From the NCBI GenBank assembly GCA_011037195.1, contig JAAEAF010006661.1, positions 1 to 64,000 on the forward strand: a DNA stretch of 64,000 nucleotides, in the 5' to 3' direction. The stretch is from Triatoma infestans. Its lineage: Eukaryota > Arthropoda > Insecta > Hemiptera > Reduviidae. Positions 12,290-22,102 of this stretch are shown one piece after another. A model generated the notes under the pieces. The model saw only the letters and a program-made list of their open reading frames with translations, searched no databases and was not told the DNA's origin. How positions within the stretch are numbered: position 1 is the stretch's first letter; the number at the start of each line of letters is the position of its first letter. Both the position numbers and the translations under genes were made by a program.

Positions 12290-12654
12290 ATCAACGGTCA
12301 ACAAATTCTTTTATATAATCTTTGTAGTGTAAATTTGCTGAAAGAAGTGCAGTTGTACACGTTCCAAATCATCAATATCATTAAACCTCCATATTATTAT
12401 TATATAATTAGAATTTTTAAATAAAATCTGAAATATGTTATGAAAAAATTCTGGTGTGAAACACTCCAAAGATTCTCTCTCACTCCAATTTACACCGACT
12501 CCAGTTCATCGAACTCTCATATTGTCATTATAACTTACTTGTTTAGTTGCACTAATAATTAGTTCGATTCCTTTTTTAATGCTGTTGCGACAAACTAGAT
12601 TTCGACTGAATTCGCTCATGCGTAGATGCCAATCATTAATACTTTGTTGTCTGC
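12290..12654. other. no gene recognised; left flank of the hAT element
   Basis: AT-rich sequence. At 12445-12490 there is a fragment TTCTGGTGTGAAACACTCC resembling the end of the dispersed family in reverse orientation. The end of this stretch is the original target into which the hAT element at 12663 inserted. Confidence 0.5.
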
Positions 12655-12662
12655 GCATATAC
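12655..12662. repeat. hAT target-site duplication, left
   Basis: GCATATAC directly precedes the terminal inverted repeat and is repeated exactly at 14565-14572. An 8-bp duplication is diagnostic of the hAT superfamily. Confidence 0.9.
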
Positions 12663-14564
12663 CAGTGGCGGCTACTGGTATTCGCGATTGCGCGACTGAA
12701 CCCCCCAGCTATTTGAAAAAAAAATTAAATAAAAAAGTAATTTTCATATTTTTATCAATTTCATAATTTTCAATTTCAAAAAAATATTTTCATTTTTGTA
12801 TTAGTTACGAACATTAAGTCACAGTAAAAATTGTATATATTGGCCTGATTATCAATTGTTTATTATAATCAAAAATAAAAAAAAATAAAATTAATAATTT
12901 TTATTGTCAAATCGGAGAATCAGACATAAAAGAATAGGAACGTATATCAGTATAGGAACTCCTAAAACATGTTCTTATAATGAATGAATTGTATGTGTAT
13001 TAGGAGATCTACAAAAACGTAGGAAGTTGGAGGTTCACAGTTGGGTTCGCGCTGGAGAATTTAATATATATATATATGTATATATAAAAAAATTTTTTGT
13101 GTTAGTATAGAAAGTGTACATTTCATTAGCTTTTCAAAAATAAGAGTGGGGGTTTTATGCGCGTTGAACATACTCACGATCTTACGAACGAACTTACCCG
13201 ATCTTACCCGGAGTTTAAAAAGTTGTTTTTAGCAAATGGTGTGCGTTGTGTCTATGAGTTTGTGTGTGTGTGTGTGTATTTGAACAGCATAGCTTAAAAA
13301 CGAAAAGCCGTAGAAACTTGATATTCCGTTTAGGTATCACCATGGGATCTGACCCTACGCTATCTGTCAAAATTCCTCAACCGGAAGTACCAATTTACTA
13401 GTTGCTTTTTTTTACTATTTTGCAATTTTCTCAAAAACGGCTCCGACAAGTTTCTTCAAACTTGGTATATCAACTACATATACAAAGAGCTACAACTTGT
13501 ATTTGAAACATTTCTCTGGGAAAATTCATTTAAGGGCAGTTATGGACGAGGGAGTGGGGTTAGGTTTTTAGCTAAAGTGCTATTTCAGTTTATTAGACAA
13601 TTCTATCATATAAATAATATTAATTAGAATTAAATATGTTGCTGAAATTCTGAGTTTGAAAAAATCGGATAACCGGAAGTGCGTTTACTTTACCACTTTA
13701 CTAAATGATTTTTTCACTTTTTCGCGATTTTCTCAAAAATTGCTCTACGATTTTCTTGAAACTTCTTATATAAACTAAACATACAAAGATGTATAACTTT
13801 TATTTAAACATTTTTCTGGTAAAATTCATTTAAGGGAACTTTAGGGGAGGCGTGGGGTTATATTTTTCTTCTAAAGTGCTCTAATAGTTATATTATACAA
13901 TTCTATCATCCAAACAAAATTAATTAGAAATAAATAGATGGCCAAAATTCCGAGTTTCAGAAATAGTAAACCGGAAGTGCGCTTTTACTGAACAGTTTTT
14001 TCAGTTTTCGACGAATTTCATTAAATTTGGTACACAAACTATAAAATTTGTCAATTATAATTTTGAGAACTGGAGTAAGAGAAAGTTGTGTGAGTGTTTC
14101 ACACCAGATTTTTTGTGATGTGATGTGCCTGTGCCAATGTGTGGATTTTTATATATTATATTTATATATTATTTTTATATTTATAAAAATTTGATGTCGG
14201 TATTGGTACTTAAAACATTACTAAGATATATGACCCAGCAAAAAATCGATGCTAACTGATTGACATATCCTTTGAACCGAAACACTTTATTTAGGTAATA
14301 AAAATTTCCGTTAAGTTAACCACTTAATTTTCGAACTCAAACGGTACAACTCTTTTTTTCACAGTTCTTCTCTGGTGCACAGTGACAGATTTATTGTTAA
14401 TTTAATATATTTGTAAGGGAAGGGATGCAAGTTTTTACCTGGCTCCTGGCTTACTTCATGATTTCTGTCTAGCCAAGATACTAATAATGATAACTGATAA
14501 GTAATGTAAGTATTTAAAAAAAAAATGATGAACCCCCACATATCCAAGTCAGGAGCCGCCACTG
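12663..14564. mobile_element. non-autonomous hAT-type DNA transposon (1.9 kb)
   Basis: The element begins CAGTGGCGGCTACTGG and ends with the inverted match of CAGTGGCGGCTCCTG, so the first 11 bases of the terminal inverted repeats are identical. It is flanked by perfect 8-bp duplications GCATATAC. The CAGTGGCG end and 8-bp duplication fit hAT elements. There is no transposase frame: the interior is AT-rich (12720-12960), has a short TA run near 13065, and carries a large block of the window's GT-containing dispersed repeat (about 13140-14112). The duplication is perfect although the interior is degenerate-looking, which suggests a fairly recent insertion of an already non-coding element. It must have been moved by a transposase encoded elsewhere. 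Confidence 0.88.
13140..14112 (+). repeat. GT-containing dispersed repeat inside the hAT element
   Basis: Plus-orientation block: GTTTTTAGCAAATGGTGTG, GT array near 13260, AACGAAAAGCCGTAG, GATATTCCGTTTAGGTATCACC, CCGGAAGTACC, CTCAAAAACGGCTCCG, then the CATTTCTCTGGGAAAATTCATTTAAGGG module twice (13505 and 13805), and finally AAGTTGTGTGAGTGTTTCACACC. The later half is tandemly duplicated within this copy. Confidence 0.7.
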
Positions 14565-14572
14565 GCATATAC
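14565..14572. repeat. hAT target-site duplication, right
   Basis: GCATATAC, an exact copy of 12655-12662. Confidence 0.9.
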
Positions 14573-15735
14573 ATAAAATTATGGACAACATAATGGCCCT
14601 TTTAGGCCAATAACTTAGCGTGTTGGTTTCCCCCAGGGGGGGGATTCTTTCCACAATTTTATACGCCATCTATGTGTCGGACTTGGAAAATGTTGTAAGC
14701 TGTCATGATGTTAAAATACTACAGTACGCTGACGATGTGTGCATTTATTCAATCAATCGCTGCCTTCTACATGCAAGAATGAGCTCTCACGAACAGTGAA
14801 TGGCATAAGAAACTGGCTGCTTACAAACGGTCTAGAAATCTCTATTAGTTATTAGTTTTCCTGGTAAAAGGAGATTGCCGTTCAATACTGAAATAGTATT
14901 GCGGAATTTGACTTACCTGTACTTAAGACAGTGAAATTTCTTGGGCTGAACTTAGATAGAACTCTCTCATGGAAACAGCATGTAAATAACATCCTTCAGA
15001 GAGCTGGGAAATACTAAGTGCTCTCAAAGCAACTGCACAGTATAAATGGGGTTCAGATCCCAATGTATTCCTTTTGTACTACTGAACGATAATTAGATCT
15101 ATAATGGATTTTGGATCTATTTTTTATGGGCAAGCCAAAAAGATACTGAGACCGTTGGATCTCCTTCAAAACAAGTCCTTAAGATTATTCTAGGTTCTTT
15201 GAGAAGCACCCAGATAACATCCTGGATATCTGGTTGTACTCAAAATCATGGTCACTGACCCATTATTATACAATAACATCTGTCACTAAATACCAAATGC
15301 TTAACCTACAGATTTTGGATTAAGAAAAATTTACCAAATTATACAGAAAGTTTTCAGAACATTTCTGGTTTAAAAGAAAAAGTAAAACCCCACCCACTTT
15401 TAGTAGTCACCTCTGCCTGGCTCAAGTTAAATTAAACATTGCCTTTTTAGAGGATTTTTCCAAACTGCCCAGAATCTTCAGAGACGCAGACTTATTAGAT
15501 ACACTTCAAATTCTATGGCCTGAAACATACTGTGTGTACGGACGGTTCTAGAATAGAGGAGGTACTTGGAGTGCATTGTACTATCCTCAGTCAGAATATA
15601 TAAAGAAATATAGCTTACCATCAGTAACATCAGTATATACCGCTGAAATGGTAGCCATAGATCTTGCACTACAGTACATCTCTACTCTCCCCCACATAAA
15701 GAATACTATTCTCAGTGACTGCCGCTGTGTACTTT

Positions 15736-16430
15736 TTTATTTTCAAGATTTCCTCAATACTGAGGTTCTCCTCAACCAAAAACTCCTTTTAAATGTGCTC
15801 TCCACTGTTTTTGATCCTGGGTTTCTTCCTCCCTCAAACCGTTCCCATACAAACTTTCCACCACTTCATCCAACCATATCCGTCTCGGCCTTCCTCTGCT
15901 TTTTCTTCCTTCCACGTTCTAATCAAGGACCAGCCTCGGTAGTCCGTCCTCTCCCATCCTTCTCACATGGCCGTACCACTCTAACCGTTTCTTCTCAATT
16001 CTCTGAAGTACTCTGTCTTTACTTCCATCATTTCACTAATTTCTCGGTTAGGTCTTCTTTCTCTTCGCGATACTCTGGCAGCTGTTCTCCAATAATCCAT
16101 TTCTGTGGGCAATAATTTATTTCTTAGATCGGCAGTCAACGTCCACGTCTCAGCTCCGTAAAGCAGTACGCTTTCCACTGTGGCCGAATAAATGTTCCTT
16201 TTTGTCCAGCCTAATATGTTTCGGCTCCATAGGACCGCATCACCTTACTGGCCATAACTATTCTTCTTTTTATTTCTTTCTTGGAGTTTCCATTCTTCTC
16301 GACGATTGACTCCAGGTACTGGAAGTTATCCTCCTTCTTTATTGGATTACCATCGATGACAAGTGCTTCTTCCTGATATACGGTCATGTACTCCGCCTAG
16401 AGTACTTGACAACTTGTCTAAGAGATGGGA
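15736..16430 (-). pseudogene. RTE-like LINE 3' fragment inserted in the RNase H region
   Basis: The minus strand encodes the end of a second, unrelated LINE. From about 16390 downwards it reads FQYLES, then a stop near 16220, then VLLYGAETWTLTADLRNKLL (near 16150), EREE-like basic residues, WYGHVRR and GRPRRIWLDEV in changing frames, ending near 15770. LLYGAETWT and WYGHVRRM are typical of the post-RT region of RTE-like LINEs common in arthropods. The minus-strand end has an A-rich tail (GAAAATAAAAAAG near 15735). It splits the RNase H domain of the surrounding LINE, so it came later. The open plus-strand frame at 15576-16115 is a fusion of the outer LINE and an antisense reading of this insert. 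Confidence 0.7.
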
Positions 16431-16560
16431 ACTCTGAAAAAAAATTCCCTGGTCCTCCAGGTTGGGAGTTAATGCGTCGGGCTAGCTCCCCGACCATTTC
16501 AAAACTCGATAAACGCTAAAAAGAATGTATTCAAAAATTAAAAAATGTCGCAAAGTCCAA
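16431..16560. other. junction segment of the RTE-like insertion
   Basis: On the plus strand this holds CTCCAGGTTGGGAGTTAATG, similar to leaders seen before endonuclease domains of RTE-like elements. If so, the insert has its 5' part inverted relative to its 3' part, as happens with twin priming. I could not find the target duplication. Confidence 0.3.
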
Positions 16561-17435
16561 AGATGTTAACCACTTAGAAATAGGCAATGCAGAGAGGGTC
16601 CATGCACTAAGAAACAAGGGTGTTCATGTGAGTTTTGAATGGATAAAAGGGCATTGCGGTTTAAGAAACAACGAAATAGTAAACAAACTAACCCGAGAAG
16701 AAGCCATTCACGCAGAACTGCTAAATCTCCAGCTACCCTATAGAGAGTACTATCGACATTTGTATAAAAATGAGTTCACTAATTGGGAAAATTTATTTAA
16801 AAACTGTACAAAAGGGTACTTTTATAAATCTAGCATTAGAAAAGCCGGAAGACCATGGTTTAAGGATCATGTATTAGATAAACCAAGTGACTACAATCTG
16901 TCGTCTGAGATCAAATCACGCTATTTGCAGAGCCTATCTATGCAAATTGGGCTAGTAGTAAGCTCTCTGTGCCCCTCATGCGCAGTTCGTGAAGATTTCA
17001 AACATCTCGTTATGGTCTGCAGTAAACATCAGACCGACAGACTAATTTTCCAAGTTGAATTTAAAAGATACTTTCAAGAGAGGCTATGAGGAATCTTTTT
17101 CTGATAATATAGAAATGCTTAAGATATTATACCAATTCGTAAATAAAATCCTTCAATCATGAAAGTTTGCAAGCATTTTTCAAATACAATGACAGTTTCA
17201 ACTCAAACGTTATTTATTATCTATTACAGCATTAAACATAATGCTGCTGATTATATAGCTAAACGCTAATGCAAAAAAAAATTGTTTGGAGAATTTTTTT
17301 TGGCTGTTTAACATCAATCTTATTTTGTTCCATTAGTATAAACGGCCAAATACAAAATTGCGAATCTTCATTTCTGCCTAATTCTCTTTGGCTTACTTTT
17401 TCAACAATGGAATGAAAATTCTAAATTTTTTCTTT

Positions 17436-17562
17436 ATAGCTCACAATTCATAGCTCACATTAAATACATTCATAGCTCACACTAATTACATTCGTAGCTC
17501 ACATTAATTACATTCATAGCTCACATTAATTACATTCATAGCTCACATTAATTACATACACA
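17436..17562. repeat. 22-bp tandem repeat, about 5.5 copies
   Basis: The unit ATTCATAGCTCACATTAATTAC is repeated with few changes. The first copy is partial and one copy has CGTAGC for CATAGC. No protein or known structural element is associated with it. Confidence 0.9.
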
Positions 17563-17689
17563 GTAAATAATATGGTAGAAAAATCTTGATTTTTTCTTCT
17601 TTTTTTATACAAATTTTTTATTGCACAATTTGTTAATTTATAAAATACCTACGGAGGGAAAATTAGTGAAACAAATTCTAAACTGGGTT

Positions 17690-17957
17690 TTTCAAACCAA
17701 TAATTAGCTATAAATAATTAACCAATCACAGTGTAGAAGTGAAGAGAAATGTGGTTGTATGTTAGGCTAATCAGAAATTTAGAATTATCGTGTTGACCAC
17801 GTCCACATACACACACACACACACACCATTTTCTAAAAACCACTTTTTTGGACTCAGGGGTGCTCAAAACTGATATTTCTAATGAAAACTCGATATCGAA
17901 AATTTTGACACGACTACAATTGTTCCTCTTATTAGGAGTAAGAGAAAGTAAAAAGAG
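17690..17957 (-). repeat. GT-containing dispersed repeat copy
   Basis: Minus-orientation copy: an ACACAC array at 17805-17826, then CCATTTTCTAAAAACC, GACTCAGGGG, TCGAAAATTTTGACACG and TTATTAGGAGTAAGAGAAAGTAAAAAG. The 80-codon minus frame through it is repeat-derived. Confidence 0.7.
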
Positions 17958-18096
17958 CAATATTAATAAGAAAGCAGTGTTGATGATTAGGCGCTGATGA
18001 GTGGTAATGCTATCAAGACACCCAGATCAGATGATATTTCCACACGTATGAGATATGAATGACTCACTTAGCAAGCATAGATTAGAGAGAACATAC

Positions 18097-18238
18097 CTAA
18101 AAGTAATGTTGGCAGCTCTGGGGGCTGTCCAGTTGAACGCGGTAGTAAATGTGCCGGAAGTGTCCGAGCCCAGCACACACTCATCTTCCAACCAGGCGCT
18201 CAATTCGCTCACCTTCTCTGAATCGTAATTTATATTTA
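18097..18238 (-). CDS. candidate host-gene exon, possibly reeler-like extracellular domain
   Basis: On the minus strand a 142-base open segment is bounded by a good acceptor (TTTGTGTTTCAG just above 18238) and a donor (AG then GTATGT, with the intron starting at 18096). The segment enters with two bases of a split codon and leaves with two, consistent with phase 1 to phase 2 splicing. It encodes about 46 residues including ELSAWLEDECVLG and FNWTAPRAANITFR. A Cys followed by an aromatic-x-W-T-A-P motif and then V/I-T-F-R resembles the core of reeler domains, and NIT is an N-glycosylation sequon. Those domains are extracellular, but the match is from memory and weak. No partner exon is visible in the window, so the gene would have introns of many kilobases filled with transposons. 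It could also be an unrelated secreted-protein exon. Confidence 0.45.
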
Positions 18239-18461
18239 CTGAAACACAAAACAATGTAACCATTAATCTCACTGTTTCATATTTTCAGCGAAAAACATAA
18301 AAAAACATAAAATTTTTGTATAAAAATCTGATGTGAAACCCTTGTATGACGGACAATCACTTATGACACTCTTGTTTTTACAGTCTCTTACTAACTTTTT
18401 TGTAACTTTTTTGTTCGGCATTATATGGTGCCGTGTCCCCAACAGAGCTGCGCACTCTGCT

Positions 18462-18720
18462 TTAAGAATCTCTAAAGTCTGCTTCCATCAAGATGTTGCG
18501 CATCCTACGCTTATTATGGCATAAAGAACACTGATCGCCTTTGGCCACGCCTATTCTATGAAGACGGGCTTGTAAGCAGTCATGGCCTTGCGATACAAAT
18601 GGAAGTGCTAGATGAGTGTCAGGTTCTCGAAACAAGAAGTAGCTATTTCCAAGTTTTTTTAGCTGCTTTTGCTCTAACAAGTACTGGCCATTCGGCATTA
18701 CGCGGGCGAGGCAATTACTC
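18462..18720 (-). pseudogene. LINE ORF2 C-terminal fragment
   Basis: The minus frame ends with GHDCLQARLHRIGVAKGDQC, SLCHNKRRM and then a short tail. The pattern GHDCLxxxLHRIG followed by CxLC is the post-RNase H zinc region of Jockey/BS-like LINEs. The final Cys/His residues of the motif are lost. No reverse transcriptase is attached, so this is a short truncated relic. The upstream minus-strand side (above 18720) holds no further recognisable LINE sequence. Confidence 0.6.
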
Positions 18721-18729
18721 CCCTTTTAT

Positions 18730-20027
18730 AAATATTTCCCGATGGCGGTTGTATCACCTGTGAGGGGACTAAACAGGTAGTAAGCTGCAACAAGACCCTA
18801 ATTAAATCTCTAGTAAAGGATTACGTGCAACCTGCCACTAAACCCGCAATACTTGCATTTCATAACCCCTTATGGTTTTAATTAATAATTTGTTTACATT
18901 TTTTCAAGGCGCATCAGCGTCTATAGTCCTTAGCGCTCAGTGCAGTCCTGGTCTCCGGACAGTGTTCTCTCGTTTCACACTGTCCATCACCGGAGAGTGA
19001 GCTGTAGTGGCTCCTAGGAAGAGAAAATCTAAGAATAGCACGCTGGATTCGACCCCGGGATTTGTTAAATGCTGGAATTATTACTAAACATTAAGCTGCC
19101 TCCCCCCCCCCACACACACTTACAAAAAATGAAACGAAACGCTACATTGGATTGGCAGTTAGGAGGGGCCTATCGTCCTAGCACTCTTCCCAAGCCAGGA
19201 CCTCTTAACAAGGTTTTACTCTGGAAAAAGATTGATTAAAAATGTTAATTCAAAGTACTTTGAAAATGTACAACAACAAAATATTGCCAAGCAACTAATT
19301 AAAATAATCAATCGAAATTATGTTAGATAATTCTTGGTTTTATTGCTTGCTTGAGGTTATTAATTTATTGCCAGTTTCTTAACAAAAGAACTGTCATTAA
19401 AATGTACGGGACAAAGTGAAACAGAGGCCGAGTAGCAAGGAAACGTGTTGTGATAATATTGAATTCACCAAACTGGGCCGCTCAGTTCAAGGTAAATGGT
19501 TGCATTTTTGTCTGTGGCGCTCTTAGCATCAAGTACACTTCACTCTAGTTTTGGAGGTGTACCTTCTATTAGATTATTGTATTTATATGGGGGCACAAAG
19601 CAATCTACCAGTTCATGAAAGTTGCACAGTTCTATTTTCTTAAAAGGAATCTAAAAGTTGACGCTTTCTAGATTGGTGGTTGTTCGCCACAAGAAACACT
19701 TATGTCCCATTTTGACACTAGCCATTGCCGCCGTCATGTAACCATCGCCACCGTCGATCCTATTTTTTATTCGTTATTAAAAATTTTACCTACAGTTAAT
19801 GCTATAAGTCTAAGTAAAGCGATCAAGTCAAATTTTTCCAGTCAGTTTTGAGATCTCCAGTTTCAAAATATTCATAAGATACTGATAGTTAGTAAACCAA
19901 ACTTAAAATCCGTCGGTGTATTTATAAAAAAAAACGACTTTCTCTTACCGCAGTTTACAGAGTTGTAATTGACCAGTTTTCTCCAAACTTATACTTTATA
20001 ATAAATGTTGGTTTGTCTTTAATATTA
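18730..20027. other. no gene recognised
   Basis: Mixed AT-rich DNA. A G/C-richer part at 18900-19110 contains GGATTCGACCCCG, which resembles a Pol III B box, but no A box or tRNA-like fold was found. 19840-19990 holds a diverged piece of the GT-containing dispersed family that Gypsy-A later interrupted. Confidence 0.5.
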
Positions 20028-20031
20028 TATC
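20028..20031. repeat. Gypsy-A target-site duplication, left (TATC)
   Basis: TATC precedes the 5' LTR and recurs right after the 3' LTR at 25678-25681. A 4-bp duplication is normal for many Ty3/Gypsy elements. Confidence 0.8.
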
Positions 20032-20608
20032 TGTAATAAGGTAGTGTAGAGACAAAGTGGGGATAGAGCTCACTCAGGTGGGCCGGTCGTGGGAGGGGAG
20101 AGAGATAGTCAGTAAAAGCTTGGCTGCCACTGAGAGCGGTGTAGTTGCTGTCTGTATGGTGGTTATTACTATTTGGAGAAAACTAGTGGCAAGTTGTTGA
20201 GCTGAAATACCGAGGTGAGGTATTTGTTGGGAATTGGTACACTAACTCTCTCTCCTTCCCCGGCCAGCAGGCTATCGATATTATTGTACAAAATAATATT
20301 ACAATTGTTTATCTGTAATTTCTAAATAATAGTAATTAAGTAAATTAGATTTGTAAGCGAGTGTATGTTCGTGTAGATGTGGTATGCTTGCGTTGAATGA
20401 GTGAGGTTGAGTAATTTAGTCTGTAGGAAATAATTTATGTTTATTGTTTATGTTGTCTCTGGAAAGAAAAATAACTCTCTGATTTAGTTATGGTTGTAGA
20501 TAAGTAATAGAAAAGTTTTAGTTCTGTTAATACACTGGTACAGTGAAGTGAGTGTTTTATTCCTTACCTCTCTGTCTGAATCCCATCCTAACAGGCCAAC
20601 TGATTACA
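20032..20608 (+). repeat. Gypsy-A 5' LTR
   Basis: Begins TGTAATAAGG and ends ACTGATTACA. It matches 25098-25677 at about 99% identity. Contains TTATTGTACAAAATAATATT, a small inverted repeat. Confidence 0.95.
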
Positions 20609-20611
20609 AAC

Positions 20612-20625
20612 TGGTGACAGGTAAA
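20612..20625 (+). promoter_or_regulatory. Gypsy-A primer-binding site
   Basis: TGGTGACAGGTAAA begins three bases past the 5' LTR. It starts with TGG, as expected for pairing with a tRNA 3' CCA end. I cannot name the tRNA with certainty. Confidence 0.65.
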
Positions 20626-21142
20626 CGGGGTCAAGTAATAAATTTTAACAATACACATATATTGGTGAATTTATGGTGGAATGGGAAAAGACATTACTAA
20701 GTATAGTCGTATGATAACCGCAGCTAGTAAACAGTAGACAGTAGGGTTCGTGCGCTCCACTAGATTGAACCCATCAAAGGGCGCTCGTGCAGTATTTCGT
20801 AAACAAAAGCCCGCTCACCGGTTTTAACGTTTTTTTTAATAATTAGACATACTAATTAATTATTATTACAAAAAAAAAAATTTTTTTTATTTTCTAATAG
20901 AGTAAAACTTCAAAATTTAATATCTCCGGTTTGGTGAGTGATAAAGGGGTCATGTAAGGGTTCAACCGATTCAGCTCGTTGAGCCCTACAAGGTGGGGAT
21001 AAGTAATTCCTTAAGTGGAAGAAGAGGCAAAATTTGTCAATCAAAAAATAATTAATTATTTTTTTTATTTTATTTTGTGGGTGACAAAGGGGTTTTGTTT
21101 GACCACTTTCGACGTTTTGTTGGCGGTAAATTGTTCTTAATC

Positions 21143-22102
21143 ATGGCGGAGGAGTTAAGGGTCCTGAAAGCCGAAGTGGAAAAGTTAAAAAAAGAGTTGA
21201 GTACGTTACAACAAACTTCAATTAGTGTACAAAGAACTTCTACAGGCGAATCGACCAGCAAAAAGGAATTGGGATTGCAATCATTAATCCAACCTTGGGG
21301 TGGAGGGGAAGATGAAGACGACGTAGAATCCTTCCTTCAACATCTAGAGAGAGTCGCGGAAACAGGGGGGTGGTCTGAACCCGAAACCTTATTGATCTGT
21401 AGGTCGAAATTGACCGGGGCTGCAAAGGCTTGTATTGCAGCCCATCCCGAATTATTGCAACCCACTGCCAAATTTATCGACTATCAAAATATACTGGGAC
21501 AACGTTTCCAGAGATTTGATACCCCCGAACAACGGCTGCTGCAATTAAACTCAATAGCGCAAAGGCCCGGAGAGGAAGTGCGAAGCTTTGCAGATCGGTG
21601 TCGCAAGTTGGGAGAACAAGCTAGTCCCAAGACAAGTTCACCGGAAGAAGCAACGTGGGCTAGGGGGCATTTTGATAGAGTTGTGATGGCGGCGTTTATC
21701 AAAGGATTAAAACCGGAAATACGCCTTCAACTCCAATTTGAACCCCCTGCGACTTTCCAAGATGCCGTGAGCAAGGCAACCAGAGTAAGCCAGGCATTGG
21801 CTGATGACCCAACTACCAAAGAAGTGTGGGCCGTACAGCAAAGAGATGGTAGAAGCCGGACTCGAACTCCTCGTAACGATCTATGTTACCGATGCCAGCA
21901 GAGTGGCCATTTCGCCAGGGAGTGCCCTGGACAACGCGCACCCAAACCACGGTGGGAAAGGGGAAGAACCCGGGTGGCCGATAAAGATTTCTGTTTCGTA
22001 TGTGGCTCAAAAGAGCATTTTGCCCGGGCTTGCCCCAAAAGAGCCACTCGACAAAATAAAGACCCAAAAGCGGGGGGCTCGACGGAAGCCCCACCGTCGT
22101 AG
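21143..22102 (+). CDS. gag: Gypsy-A gag (capsid/nucleocapsid)
   Basis: The frame is open from 21077, but only at a GTG. The first ATG is at 21143 (MAEELRVLKAEVEKLKKEL), so I place the start there, giving about 319 residues. A coiled-coil-like heptad segment is at residues 3-25. The central part (about residues 50-230) resembles a retrotransposon gag capsid domain, with WSEPETLLICRSKLTGAA and the IKGLKP segment. Two zinc knuckles of the CCHC form follow near the C-terminus: CYRCQQSGHFAREC and CFVCGSKEHFARAC. The frame is uninterrupted. The terminal 14 codons overlap the pol frame, which is in the -1 register. Confidence 0.92.
   Translation: MAEELRVLKAEVEKLKKELSTLQQTSISVQRTSTGESTSKKELGLQSLIQPWGGGEDEDDVESFLQHLERVAETGGWSEPETLLICRSKLTGAAKACIAAHPELLQPTAKFIDYQNILGQRFQRFDTPEQRLLQLNSIAQRPGEEVRSFADRCRKLGEQASPKTSSPEEATWARGHFDRVVMAAFIKGLKPEIRLQLQFEPPATFQDAVSKATRVSQALADDPTTKEVWAVQQRDGRSRTRTPRNDLCYRCQQSGHFARECPGQRAPKPRWERGRTRVADKDFCFVCGSKEHFARACPKRATRQNKDPKAGGSTEAPPS

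Larger units (their letters stand above)
14590..17090 (+). pseudogene. RNase H-bearing LINE ORF2 pseudogene (RT thumb to C-terminus)
   Basis: Plus-strand remains of a LINE polyprotein. Around 14630-14760 the reverse transcriptase reads PQGGILSTILYAIYVSDL followed by QYADD (YADD at 14725-14736). The thumb follows near 14940 (FLGLNLDRTLSW). The RNase H domain begins at 15535 with VYTDGSRI and continues to TAEMVAIDLAL (15650) and ILSDC (15705). It is then broken by another LINE fragment and resumes at about 16620 with FEWIKGHCGLRNNE, followed by the C-terminal tail to 17089. The RT-RNase H order fits the I/Jockey group with RNase H. Several stops and frameshifts lie between the pieces. The 5' part, including any endonuclease, is absent or unrecognisable, and the hAT element lies just upstream. 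Confidence 0.75.

Noticed and set aside
15576..16115. 179-codon plus frame
   Set aside because: The first 50 codons are LINE RNase H. The rest reads the inserted RTE-like LINE in antisense, so it is a chimera and not a gene.
18900..19110. A SINE with Pol III promoter
   Set aside because: Only a B-box-like string was found. There is no A box at the right distance, no tail and no duplication.
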